The notes below the pieces were generated by a model. That model was not told the DNA's origin, did no database searches, and saw only the letters and a program-made list of their open reading frames with translations. This document shows positions 1 through 7,916 of a DNA stretch of 64,000 bases, piece after piece. Position 1 is the first letter of the stretch, and the number at the start of each line of letters is the position of its first letter. The DNA comes from Streptomyces fructofermentans. GTDB taxonomy: Bacteria; Actinomycetota; Actinomycetes; Streptomycetales; Streptomycetaceae. A program made the position numbers and the translations under genes. The stretch lies in NCBI RefSeq assembly GCF_014651055.1, contig NZ_BMWD01000008.1:1-64000 (forward strand), in the 5' to 3' direction.

Positions 1-37
1 CGAGGCCCCCGCGACCCGCAGGGTCGAGGGGGCCTCG
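1..37 (-). terminator. Strong hairpin after the EEP phosphatase gene
   Basis: Two 17-base arms (1-17 and 21-37) around a 3-base loop pair with one mismatch. It lies 18 bases beyond the stop codon of the minus-strand gene ending at 56, so it probably ends that transcript; it may also serve a gene outside the window to the left. There is no T run, which is usual for high-GC actinobacteria. Confidence 0.75.
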
Positions 38-55
38 GCCCGTTCCCGGCCCGGC

Positions 56-955
56 TCAGGCCAGGGTCAGCGACGCCTGGACGGGCAGGTGGTCGCTCGG
101 GAACTGGCCGTCCACGGAGAACGTGCTGACCGACGCCCGGTGCGTGGTCACCCCCGGCGTGGTCAGTATCCAGTCGATGCGGTCGCCGTCCGGGACCAGC
201 GGCCGGTAGCCGTGGAAGGTGGCGTACTGCTCGCTCCGCTCCGCCGCCGCGTCCCAGGTGTCGACGAGTCCCGCCTCCATCAGCGTGTCGTAGACCGGGT
301 TCCCGTGGGCCGCGACGTTGAAGTCGCCGGTCACGACGAGGGGCAGGGTGCGGTCGAGCCCGGCCGTCCGCCGCACGATCAGCGCCGCCGCACGGGCGCG
401 GGCGTACTGGCTCTCGTTGTCCAGGTGGGTGTTCAGTACGTAGAACTCCCGCCCGCCGTCGCGCAGATCGCGGAAGCGGACCCAGGTCACCATGCGGATG
501 TACCCGGCCCCCCAGGTGTTCGAGCCGATCAGGGCGGGGGTGTCGGACAGCCAGAAGTGGTCGTACTCGACCGGGTCGAGCCTGCGGGTGTCGTAGAAGA
601 CCGCCATGAACTCGTCGCGGCTGCCGCCCGCACGGCCCGTTCCTATCCAGTCGTGGTGCGGGAGGTCGGCGGCTATGTCCCGCACCTGCCCGTGGAGCCC
701 TTCCTGGGTGCCGATCACATGGGGGTGCTCGCGGCGCAGCAGTTCGCGCACGACGGGCCGGCGGACGGCCCAGCTGTGCGGCTCCGCGGTGCTCGCGAAG
801 CGAAGGTTGAACGACATGACGTCCAGGCCGCGCCGGCGGTCCGGGGCGGACGTCCTGGGAAGCGCCGTACCGGTCGCGGGGAAGGCCAGCGCGGCGGCGA
901 GCGCCGTCTGCAGTCCGAGGCGGCGCGTGACGGGACCGCGGCGGCGACGGGGCAC
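56..955 (-). CDS. Secreted endonuclease/exonuclease/phosphatase (EEP) family hydrolase
   Basis: A 299-residue protein of the metal-dependent EEP superfamily (DNase I/sphingomyelinase fold). Visible signature residues in order: Asn50 (FNLR), Glu85 (TQEG), His177 (NTHLDN), Asp211 and Asn213 (TGDFN), and the C-terminal Asp288-His289 (SDH) pair, so the full active site is present. The first 33 residues form a signal peptide with TRRLGLQ before the hydrophobic stretch, a plausible twin-arginine signal, so export is inferred. The GTG start at 955 is chosen because GGAAGGAG lies six bases upstream; the frame stays open further upstream but that extension has no homology-like features. Substrate (phosphodiester, nucleic acid or lipid head group) cannot be told from sequence. 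It stands alone, divergent from the aldolase-like gene. Confidence 0.87.
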   Translation of the reverse strand: MPRRRRGPVTRRLGLQTALAAALAFPATGTALPRTSAPDRRRGLDVMSFNLRFASTAEPHSWAVRRPVVRELLRREHPHVIGTQEGLHGQVRDIAADLPHHDWIGTGRAGGSRDEFMAVFYDTRRLDPVEYDHFWLSDTPALIGSNTWGAGYIRMVTWVRFRDLRDGGREFYVLNTHLDNESQYARARAAALIVRRTAGLDRTLPLVVTGDFNVAAHGNPVYDTLMEAGLVDTWDAAAERSEQYATFHGYRPLVPDGDRIDWILTTPGVTTHRASVSTFSVDGQFPSDHLPVQASLTLA

Positions 956-1142
956 GGCATGCTCCTTCCGGGGCGGACGCCGGGGCGCGTCGTGGGCATC
1001 GCAGTATCGAATCTTGGCGTGCCCATGTCCACAACTCCGGGTGATCCCGGAGGACTTCGAGGGGGAGAAGGGGAACGTATCCCGGGGCGGCGCGGGAAGG
1101 GAAGGGGTGTTGACCGGCGGGAAGGTCCGTGGATAACTTCGT

Positions 1143-1157
1143 TCAACAGATTGTTGA
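1143..1157 (+). promoter_or_regulatory. Palindrome before the aldolase-like gene
   Basis: TCAACA-GAT-TGTTGA is a perfect 6-base inverted repeat 31 bases before the ATG at 1188, flanked by CTTC and GAAG that pair at a larger distance. Its position, in an AT-richer patch of an otherwise GC-rich gap between divergent genes, fits an operator. The regulator is not in the window; an IclR- or GntR-type protein is only a guess. Confidence 0.5.
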
Positions 1158-1187
1158 TTCCATGAAGCGGAAAACAGGAGGGTCTGC

Positions 1188-2492
1188 ATGGGTCAGGGCC
1201 AGCAGGAGACGGTGGCGACGAGCCTGGCGGGCGCCGTCAGCGAGGAGATCAGCGCCTCACTCGCCCCGGTCGACGCCGAGCTGGAGCGCCGCTACCCCGG
1301 AGACCCCGGCACCCGCCAGCCCGTCCACACCGTGTACGTCCCCGGAGACGTCTTCGCCGCCGACACCGTCCGCTCCTGGGGCGACCGCGCGCTCGCCGCT
1401 CTCGACGAGCACGCACCCGACGCCGAGGCCCTCGCCGCCGTCCTCGGCCTCCCCGACGACCTCGCCGGGCCGGTCCACGACCGCGTACGCGCCAAGCTGG
1501 AGCGCGAGCCCGTCGAAGACCTGCGCGTCGACTTCGAGGACGGCTACGGCCCGCGCCCCGACGCCGAGGAGGACGAGGCGGCCGCCCGCGCCGCACGGCT
1601 GGTCTCCCGCGCGTACGAGGACGGCACGGCGGCCCCTTACACGGGCATCCGCATGAAGTGCATGGAGGCGCCGGTGCGCGACCGGGGCATCCGCACCCTC
1701 GACATCTTCCTCACCGGACTCATGGAGGCGGGCGGCCTGCCCGACGGGCTGGTGCTCACGCTGCCGAAGGTGACGTACGCGGAACAGGTCGGCGCGATGG
1801 CGCGGCTCCTCCAGGAGTTCGAGAAGGCGCGCGGCCTGGAGAGGGGGCGCATCGGCTTCGAGATCCAGATCGAGACCAGCCAGTCCATCCTCGCCGCCGA
1901 CGGCACGGCCACCGTCGCCCGCATGATCCAGGCCTCCGAGGGCCGCGCCACCGGACTCCACTACGGCACCTTCGACTACAGCGCCTGCCTCGGCGTCTCG
2001 GCCGCCCACCAGTCGAGCGACCACCCGGCCGCCGACCACGCCAAGGCGGTGATGCAGGTCGCGGCCGCCGGCACCGGTGTACGCGTCTGCGACGGCTCCA
2101 CCAACGTCCTGCCGGTCGGCCCCACCGAGAACGTGCACGCCGCCTGGCGGCTGCACTACGGCCTCACCCGGCGTGCTCTCGCCCGCGCCTACTACCAGGG
2201 CTGGGACATGCACCCCGGTCACCTCCCCACGCGCTACGCGGCCGTGTTCGCCTTCTACCGCGAGGGCTTCGAGCAGGCCGCGGCACGCCTCGCCGCGTAC
2301 GCGAACCGCGCGGGCGGCGACGTGATGGACGAGCCCGCCACCGCCAAGGCCCTCAGCGGGTATCTGCTGCGCGGCCTGGACTGCGGCGCCCTCGACGTGG
2401 CCGAGGTCGCCCGGCTGTCCGGTCTGACCCGCGCCGACCTGGAGGTCTTCGCGGCCCCGCGGCGGGCCGACCTGACGGTCTCGGGCGGATAG
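1188..2492 (+). CDS. HpcH/HpaI aldolase / citrate lyase beta-like protein (DUF6986 type)
   Basis: A 434-residue protein with the TIM-barrel pattern of the HpcH/HpaI aldolase, malyl-CoA lyase and malate synthase group. RVDFEDGYG near residue 112 resembles the conserved metal-binding DxED segment, and FEIQIETSQSIL near 220 resembles the QIET/E metal-ligand strand; LHYGTFDYSAC follows. The family normally cleaves or forms C-C bonds with glyoxylate, pyruvate or acetyl-CoA. In streptomycetes such genes often sit with allantoin/glyoxylate genes (knowledge of the family), but no such partner is visible here. The ATG has a good ribosome site (CAGGAGG, six bases upstream). Exact substrate unknown. Confidence 0.75.
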   Translation: MGQGQQETVATSLAGAVSEEISASLAPVDAELERRYPGDPGTRQPVHTVYVPGDVFAADTVRSWGDRALAALDEHAPDAEALAAVLGLPDDLAGPVHDRVRAKLEREPVEDLRVDFEDGYGPRPDAEEDEAAARAARLVSRAYEDGTAAPYTGIRMKCMEAPVRDRGIRTLDIFLTGLMEAGGLPDGLVLTLPKVTYAEQVGAMARLLQEFEKARGLERGRIGFEIQIETSQSILAADGTATVARMIQASEGRATGLHYGTFDYSACLGVSAAHQSSDHPAADHAKAVMQVAAAGTGVRVCDGSTNVLPVGPTENVHAAWRLHYGLTRRALARAYYQGWDMHPGHLPTRYAAVFAFYREGFEQAAARLAAYANRAGGDVMDEPATAKALSGYLLRGLDCGALDVAEVARLSGLTRADLEVFAAPRRADLTVSGG

Positions 2493-2639
2493 CGGCGCCT
2501 TGGCGGCCCGGACGGCCACCACCGGCGGCGTCGGCGGCGACGCGGGTGCGGTGCGCGCGGCGAGGGCGGTCAGCGCGAGCGCCCTCGGCGAACCGCGCCC
2601 CGGGCGTCGCGTGAGGCGCCTGCTCAGGGGCCGGTCACC

Positions 2640-2655
2640 GGCCGGCGGGCCGGCC
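2640..2655. terminator. Possible bidirectional hairpin in the 2493-2794 gap
   Basis: GGCCGGC and GCCGGCC (7-base arms, 2-base spacer) lie midway in the 302-base gap between two convergent genes. In sequence this GC-rich such a repeat can arise by chance, so the call is weak. Nothing else recognisable is seen in 2493-2794. Confidence 0.3.
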
Positions 2656-2794
2656 GTCGGCACGTCGGGCAGCGGGTCCGGTGCGTCGGGCCCGTTGCGC
2701 CGCCGAACGTCCCGCTCCGGGGGTACGGGCGCCTCCCGAGCGGTGACGTGCCGCCCTCCACCGCTCGCCCCGGCCCGCCTCGGCGTGATCCGCG

Positions 2795-3604
2795 TCAGGG
2801 TGACGGCGACGGCGGGGCGCCGTCGTCCGGAGCCGCGGTCCACCGTCCCTCCGTGTCCTTCTCCAGCCCGGAGACCGTCGTCCAGCCCTCCTGCGCGAGC
2901 ACCCGCGTGCCCGCCGCGCACAGCCGCAGGTCTCCGCGTGCCCGCTCGCTGAACTCCTCGGGCGTCGTACCGAACAGCTCCCTCAACCTGGCCGACGCGG
3001 CGAGGAGTTCGCCGATCACCGCGCGCTCTCCCGGGTGCGGGCGCGGCGTGCCCGTGCCGTCGTGGAGGACGCCGCGCCGGTTCACGTACAGATGCACGCC
3101 GTCGACGCGCTCGCCCGAATCCGTCTCCACCCGGAATCCCGCGTCGGGCAGCGGAAGGCGGTCGAACGACCCGGCGGGCGCCGTGACCCCCTCGCTCGCG
3201 TCCATCGCGGCGAGCTGCACCCGGTCCAGCCAGGTGACGAACAGCTCCCGGGTGTGCCCGGGCGCCCGGAACGGCGACGCGGACATGTACCCCATGGCAC
3301 TGACGTGCGCGGAGACCCCGACGTCCAGGCCCGTCACCCGCGTCCTCACCAGCGGGATCGGCGACGACACCTCGTACTCCCGCATCTTGTGCCGGAGTTG
3401 CGCCGGGCAGGCGTTGGAGCCGACCGCGAGGACCGGGACGCGGTCCTCGAAGGTGTGCCGGCTCAGCGGCAGCCAGAGGTCGCCGTCCAGCAGGCCCGAC
3501 TCGGCGGGCCAGATCCCGGGGTAGCTCAGCGGACTGTCGCGCGGCGCCACGGCGAGCCCCAGGGCCTCCAGGGTGCGGCCGGCGTGCGGGCCCGGTGACG
3601 TCAC
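2795..3604 (-). CDS. Conserved hypothetical, gamma-glutamylcyclotransferase-like N-terminal signature
   Basis: A 269-residue protein. The segment VLAVGSNACPAQL near residue 58 resembles the phosphate-binding YGSN loop of gamma-glutamylcyclotransferase-fold proteins, but the rest does not give a firm match and the Tyr is replaced. No signal peptide or membrane segment. The GTG start is three bases after the stop of the upstream LacI-family gene on the same strand and has no clear ribosome site, so it is probably translated by coupling and co-transcribed with the regulator. Function unknown; a role in the sugar pathway under the LacI regulator is possible but not supported by motifs. Confidence 0.65.
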   Translation of the reverse strand: MTSPGPHAGRTLEALGLAVAPRDSPLSYPGIWPAESGLLDGDLWLPLSRHTFEDRVPVLAVGSNACPAQLRHKMREYEVSSPIPLVRTRVTGLDVGVSAHVSAMGYMSASPFRAPGHTRELFVTWLDRVQLAAMDASEGVTAPAGSFDRLPLPDAGFRVETDSGERVDGVHLYVNRRGVLHDGTGTPRPHPGERAVIGELLAASARLRELFGTTPEEFSERARGDLRLCAAGTRVLAQEGWTTVSGLEKDTEGRWTAAPDDGAPPSPSP

Positions 3605-3607
3605 GGC

Positions 3608-4645
3608 TCAGTCCGCGGGCGGCAGTTCGCCCGAGCCGCGGGTGATCAGGCGTGTCGGGAGCTCGATGCGTTCCGGCAGGGCCAGGGCGCCGTCGAGGCG
3701 GCGGAACAGGCGCTCCGCGGCGGTGCGGCCGAGTTGCGCCGCGTCCTGCGCGACGACCGTGACACCGGGCTGCAGGAGGTCGGCGAGCTCGATGTCGTCG
3801 AAGCCCACGAGGGCCACGGGGCGGGAGTGCTCCGCGAGCACGCGGACGACCGTGACCGTCACACGGTTGTTGCCCGCGAAGATCGCCGTGACGGGGGAGG
3901 GTCCCGTCAGCATGGTCTCGGCGGCGCGGCGGACCCGCTCGGGGACGGTGACGCCCAGGGACATCCAGTCGTCCTCGACCGGGATTCCGGCGTCGTCCAT
4001 GGCGGCACGGTAGCCGCGCAGCCGCTCCGCCGCGGTGTGGATGCGCGGCATGTCCCCGATGAACCCGATCCGGCGGTGGCCGTGCGCGATCAGATGGGCG
4101 ACACCGTCGCGGGCGCCCCCGAAGCTGTCGGACAGCACGACGTCCGCGTCGATCCGGCCGGCGGGACGGTCCACGAAGACGGTGGCGACGCCCGCCTTTA
4201 TCTCGGGCTCCAGATAGCGGTGGTCGTCACCGGCCGGGATGATGACCAGCCCGTCGACCCGGCGCGCGCACAGCGCGAGCGCCAGTTCCTGCTCGCGGTC
4301 CGGGTCCTCGGCGCTGGAGCCGTTGATGAGCAGCGCGCCGTGGGCGCGCGCCACCTCCTCCACCGCCCGGCTGAGCGGACCGTAGAAGGGGTCCGCGAGG
4401 TCCTCCAGGACCAGGCCGACACTCGCCGTACGGCCCTTGCGCAGGACCCGCGCGCTGTCGTTGCGCCGGAAGCCCAGCGCCTCGATGGCCTCCTGTACGC
4501 GGCGCTCGGTGTCCGGTGTCACCCCCGACTCGCCGTTGACCACCCGCGACACCGTCTTCAGACCGACCCCCGCACGCGCGGCGACGTCCTTCATCGTGGG
4601 ACGGTTGCCGTAGCGGCTCTCGGTTCGACGGGCGGTCTCGGCCAC
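3608..4645 (-). CDS. LacI-family transcriptional regulator
   Basis: A 345-residue regulator. The N-terminal helix-turn-helix is complete (MKDVAARAGVGLKTVSRVVNG, residues about 15-35, too long to quote beyond this), followed by a periplasmic-binding-protein-like sensor domain with typical LacI landmarks (SVGLVLEDLADPFYG, VDGLVIIPAG, VALVGFDDIELADLL). Start is taken as GTG 4645 because AGGAAAG precedes it and homologues usually carry a short ESRYGNRPT lead-in; ATG 4672 is the alternative. It is divergent from a ROK-type sugar kinase and a perfect 12-base LacI-type palindrome lies between them (4744-4755), so it very likely controls the kinase and itself in response to a sugar. The ligand is unknown. 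Confidence 0.93.
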   Translation of the reverse strand: MAETARRTESRYGNRPTMKDVAARAGVGLKTVSRVVNGESGVTPDTERRVQEAIEALGFRRNDSARVLRKGRTASVGLVLEDLADPFYGPLSRAVEEVARAHGALLINGSSAEDPDREQELALALCARRVDGLVIIPAGDDHRYLEPEIKAGVATVFVDRPAGRIDADVVLSDSFGGARDGVAHLIAHGHRRIGFIGDMPRIHTAAERLRGYRAAMDDAGIPVEDDWMSLGVTVPERVRRAAETMLTGPSPVTAIFAGNNRVTVTVVRVLAEHSRPVALVGFDDIELADLLQPGVTVVAQDAAQLGRTAAERLFRRLDGALALPERIELPTRLITRGSGELPPAD

Positions 4646-4743
4646 GATGCGCTTTCCTGTCCTGTAGTCCATACGGGCTGCGTAGGTCCCGAGAATGCAC
4701 GGTAAGGGGTCGGATCGGGATGTGGCGTCGAGCATAGAGCCTG

Positions 4744-4755
4744 GACAACGTTGTC
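4744..4755. promoter_or_regulatory. LacI-family operator
   Basis: GACAACGTTGTC is a perfect palindrome with the central CG typical of LacI/GalR operators. It sits about 100 bases from the start codons of both the LacI gene and the ROK kinase, so one dimer could control both promoters. Confidence 0.8.
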
Positions 4756-4856
4756 AGATGCGGGAGAGACTGTTCATCGCATTCTCCGGCCTGTCCTCCC
4801 TCGCCGCGAGAGCGGACTGCCCACGTCTCATGGTCCAAACGGGAGAACTGACACTG

Positions 4857-5816
4857 ATGCACACCGACCTCGTGGCCGCGCTCGACATCGGCGGCACCAA
4901 GATCGCCGGAGCGCTGGTGGACGGCCACGGCCGGATTCTGCTGCGGGCCCAGCGTCCGACCCCCGCGCAGGAGGACGGCGCCACCGTGATGCGCGCCGTG
5001 GAGGCCGTGCTCGGCGAGCTGACCGCGTCACCGCTGTGGAGCCGCGCCACGGCCGTCGGCATCGGCAGCGCGGGCCCGGTGGACGCCTCCACGGGCACGG
5101 TGAGCCCGGTGAACGTTCCCGGCTGGCGCGACTACCCCCTGGTCGAGGGGGTCCGCGCCGCCACGGGCGGACTGCCCGTCGAGCTGATCGGGGACGGCGT
5201 GGCGATCACCGCGGCCGAGCACTGGCAGGGCGCGGCCCGCGGTCACGACAACGCGCTCTGCATGGTCGTGTCCACGGGTGTGGGAGGCGGCCTGGTGCTC
5301 GGCGGGCGGCTGCACTCCGGGCCCACCGGCAACGCCGGGCACATCGGCCACATCAGCGTGGACCTCGACGGCGACCTCTGCCCCTGCGGCTCCCGCGGCT
5401 GCGTCGAGCGCATCGCGAGCGGACCGAACATCGCGCGCCGCGCCGCCGAGGGCGGGTGGCGGCCGGGTCCCGAGGGCGACGCCTCGGCGGCCGCCGTGGC
5501 CGAGGCCGCCCGCGCGGGCGATCCCGTCGCCGTGGCCTCGTTCGAACGCGCGGCCCAGGCGTTGGCGGCCGGCATCGCGGCGACCGCCACGCTCGTCGAG
5601 ATCGACATCGCCGTGATCGGCGGGGGCGTGGGCAAGGCGGGCGACGTCCTGTTCACGCCGCTGCGCGCCGCCCTGCGCGACTACGCGACCCTGTCGTTCG
5701 TCCAGCGGCTCACCGTGACGCCCGCGCAGATGGGCACGGACGCGGGGCTGGTCGGTGCCGCGGCCGCCGCGCTCAGCCGCACGCCGAGCGCGTCGACCGC
5801 GGGCGTCGCGGGCTGA
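4857..5816 (+). CDS. ROK-family sugar kinase (glucokinase-like)
   Basis: A 319-residue cytoplasmic kinase that would phosphorylate a hexose or N-acyl hexosamine with ATP. The nucleotide-binding motif DIGGTK is at 10-15. The ROK zinc module is intact: GHIGH 161-165 then Cys175, Cys177 and Cys182 in the CPCGSRGC signature. Asp113 in IGDGVAI sits where the family has its catalytic Asp, though the usual DNDAN/NDVN pattern is altered to GDG. GGGVGKAGD in the C-terminal part completes the ATP lobe. The ATG at 4857 begins the conserved sequence and has GGGAG upstream. Control by the divergent LacI regulator through the palindrome at 4744 is inferred. Sugar specificity cannot be read; glucose, fructose, allose or N-acetyl sugars remain possible. 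Confidence 0.9.
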   Translation: MHTDLVAALDIGGTKIAGALVDGHGRILLRAQRPTPAQEDGATVMRAVEAVLGELTASPLWSRATAVGIGSAGPVDASTGTVSPVNVPGWRDYPLVEGVRAATGGLPVELIGDGVAITAAEHWQGAARGHDNALCMVVSTGVGGGLVLGGRLHSGPTGNAGHIGHISVDLDGDLCPCGSRGCVERIASGPNIARRAAEGGWRPGPEGDASAAAVAEAARAGDPVAVASFERAAQALAAGIAATATLVEIDIAVIGGGVGKAGDVLFTPLRAALRDYATLSFVQRLTVTPAQMGTDAGLVGAAAAALSRTPSASTAGVAG

Positions 5817-5844
5817 GTGCCCGAGCCCCCGGACCGTGCCACGG

Positions 5845-6060
5845 GCCGGGTGGGGCGGCCGGTGGGCCCCCTCACCGGCCGGGTCGGGCCGGGGTGGCTG
5901 GTGGGCCTGGTCACCGGTCGGATCGCAGGGTGGCTCGTGGGCCCGGGCTGTCGGTAGGGCCGGCAGGGTCACTTCTGGGCCCGGGCTGTCGGTCGGCTTC
6001 GTGGCTCGTGGGCGTGGCCACCGGTCGGGCCGGCGAGGGCGCTCGTGGGTCCGGACCCAC
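5845..6060. repeat. Degenerate GC-rich repeats in the 5817-6263 gap
   Basis: The 447-base gap after the kinase holds imperfect copies of two elements: a segment containing GTGGGC(N)TGG(T/C)CACCGGTCGG (near 5900 and 6008) and GGGCCCGGGCTGTCGGT (near 5938 and 5977). Spacing is irregular. No convincing coding frame is present; open frames here lack the codon bias of the flanking genes. Confidence 0.5.
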
Positions 6061-6263
6061 GAGCGGGTCGGCTGAGCGGGTTCCGGGCCGGGGCTGAGCG
6101 GGCTGGCCGGGCTGAGCGTGTGATGGCCGGGCCGGGCCCGAGCGGGGGCCGGCGAGCGGCGGGCGGGGGCGTGCGAGGAGCGGCGCGGGTGCCCGCCGGT
6201 GCGACTTCCGCTCCCGCCGGGATCCGGCCGTGACTCCCGGGCCCGTCAGTAGTTGAACCGGGC

Positions 6264-6455
6264 ATGAAGAAGCGCAGCATGCTCGCCATCGCGTCCCTCG
6301 CCGCCGGTTTCGTGGTGGCGGCCGTCACGCCGTCCCACTCCCTCGACGGCGACGTCCTCGGCGACCTCGACGTGCAGGACACCCTGAGCGCCGTCGACCA
6401 CACGGTCGGCGACGGCGGCCCGGCGGCCCCGGACGACGCCGCCGCGGGCAGGTAG
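6264..6455 (+). CDS. Small secreted hypothetical protein
   Basis: A 63-residue product with a textbook signal peptide: KKR, a hydrophobic core (LAIASLAAGFVVAAVT, 7-22) and a likely cleavage site near SHS-L. The remaining ~37 residues are Asp-rich and acidic with no motif. A GC-rich hairpin terminator follows at 6491. There is no good Shine-Dalgarno sequence before the ATG, which lowers confidence. Similar tiny secreted acidic peptides occur in many streptomycetes; the function is unknown. Confidence 0.5.
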   Translation: MKKRSMLAIASLAAGFVVAAVTPSHSLDGDVLGDLDVQDTLSAVDHTVGDGGPAAPDDAAAGR

Positions 6456-6490
6456 GCCCGACCCGTACCGCGTACCGACCCGACCACGGA

Positions 6491-6511
6491 CCCGGCCCGT
6501 TCAGGGCCGGG
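6491..6511 (+). terminator. Hairpin terminator after the small secreted protein gene
   Basis: CCCGGCCC (6491-6498), loop GTTCA, GGGCCGGG (6504-6511) followed by TTTC. A perfect 8-base stem 35 bases after the stop codon at 6455, which also supports the reality of that small gene. Confidence 0.75.
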
Positions 6512-6614
6512 TTTCGGCATATGCGGGCCCGTGGAACGCGGCCTCATCAGGGGCTGGTTTCCGTGGCAGGGTGGAGCGGGCAAGCCTCAGGGGGCCAACA
6601 GCAGAGGGGGAACC

Positions 6615-7658
6615 GTGATCGTCTGGATCAACGGTGCGTTCGGTGCGGGGAAGACGACGACCGCACGGGAACTGATCGACCTGATCCCGAACAGCACACT
6701 CTTCGACCCCGAGCTCATCGGCGCCGGGCTGACACGGCTGCTGCCCGCCAAGCGTCTCGCCGAGGTCGGCGACTTCCAGGACCTGCCCATCTGGCGACGG
6801 CTCGTGGTGGACACCGCGGCGGCGATGCTCGCCGAACTGGGCGGCGTCCTCGTGGTCCCCATGACGCTGCTGCGCCAGGACTACCGCGACGAGATCTTCG
6901 GCGGCCTCGCCTCCCGCAGGATCGCCGTCAGCCATGTTCTCCTCGCTCCGGCGGAAACGATCCTGCGCAAGCGAATAGCCGACCGTGAGATTCCGCCGGA
7001 CGTCCCCGACGGGGAGATACGGGTCCGCCAGTGGGCCTACGACCACATCGAGCCCTACCGTGCCGCCCTCGCCGGCTGGCTCACCGCGGACGCCCACCTC
7101 GTCGACACCGGCGCGCTCACCCCGTACCAGACCGCCGTACGCGTCGCCGAGGCCGTCGGCAGCGGAGCCGTTCCCGTCTGCGACATCGTGCAGACCCCCG
7201 AGCCCACCTCGGAGACCGTCGCGGCCGGTGTCCTGCTCTTCGACGAGGAGGACCGCGTGCTGCTGGTCGACCCCACGTACAAGGCCGGCTGGGAGTTCCC
7301 CGGCGGAGTCGTCGAATCCGGTGAGGCCCCCGCGCGCGCGGGCGTGCGCGAGGTCGCCGAGGAGACCGGCATCGAGCTGGCCGAGGTACCCGGCCTGCTG
7401 GTCGTCGACTGGGAACCGCCCGCGCCCCCCGGCTACGGCGGACTGCGCCTCCTCTACGACGGCGGCCGCCTCGACAGCACCGAGGCCCGGCGACTGCTGC
7501 TGCCGGGCCCCGAACTGCGCGACTGGCGCTTCGTCACCGAGGCGGAGGCCGCCGGGCTGCTCCCGCCCGTCCGCTACGAACGCCTGCGCTGGGCGCTGCG
7601 CGCGCGGGAACGGGGAGCGGCCCTGTACCTGGAGGCGGGCGTACCGCAAGGACACTAG
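6615..7658 (+). CDS. P-loop kinase-like domain fused to a Nudix hydrolase
   Basis: A 347-residue two-domain protein. The N-terminal domain (about 1-175) begins at once with a beta strand and Walker A loop GAFGAGKT (7-14) and resembles the AAA/chloramphenicol-phosphotransferase-like small-molecule kinases. The C-terminal domain (about 195-340) has a complete Nudix box: Gly231, Glu237, Arg245-Glu246, Glu249-Glu250 and Gly252 with the exact GX5EX7REVXEEXG spacing. It is thus expected both to bind ATP and to hydrolyse a nucleoside-diphosphate-linked compound; whether the kinase half is active is not known. GTG 6615 is chosen because the conserved strand starts there and AGAGGGGG precedes it. Stand-alone gene, convergent with the M20 peptidase gene. 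Confidence 0.85.
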   Translation: MIVWINGAFGAGKTTTARELIDLIPNSTLFDPELIGAGLTRLLPAKRLAEVGDFQDLPIWRRLVVDTAAAMLAELGGVLVVPMTLLRQDYRDEIFGGLASRRIAVSHVLLAPAETILRKRIADREIPPDVPDGEIRVRQWAYDHIEPYRAALAGWLTADAHLVDTGALTPYQTAVRVAEAVGSGAVPVCDIVQTPEPTSETVAAGVLLFDEEDRVLLVDPTYKAGWEFPGGVVESGEAPARAGVREVAEETGIELAEVPGLLVVDWEPPAPPGYGGLRLLYDGGRLDSTEARRLLLPGPELRDWRFVTEAEAAGLLPPVRYERLRWALRARERGAALYLEAGVPQGH

Positions 7659-7690
7659 GCGTTCTGCGGCACTGTGCGACGCGCGGTGCC

Positions 7691-7710
7691 GGTGCCCCGC
7701 ACGGGGCACC
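7691..7710 (+). terminator. Hairpin after the kinase-Nudix gene
   Basis: GGTGCCCCG (7691-7699) and CGGGGCACC (7702-7710) form a perfect 9-base inverted repeat 33 bases past the stop codon, in the gap between convergent genes. The two-base loop means the apical pair must open. The remaining gap to 7916 shows only short GTACG-containing repeats. Confidence 0.6.
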
Positions 7711-7916
7711 CAGGGACGCCGTCGCGCGGGAGCCCGGAACGCGCCGACCCGCCCGGACGCGCACGCCGGGCGGGTCCGTACGGCCTTGCGGGCCGGCTGC
7801 GTGGTCCGGCTGCGTGAGCCGGGTTCCGTACGCCGGGTTCCGACGTCAGGCTCCGTACGGCGGCCGGGGCGGTGCGACATCGTCCCGTCGCGCAGCGCCG
7901 CCTCGGCCGAACCTGC

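Noticed and set aside
89..1165. Plus-strand frame opposite the EEP phosphatase
   Set aside because: Arg/Gly/Val-rich shadow with no motif; the opposite strand has complete active-site motifs.
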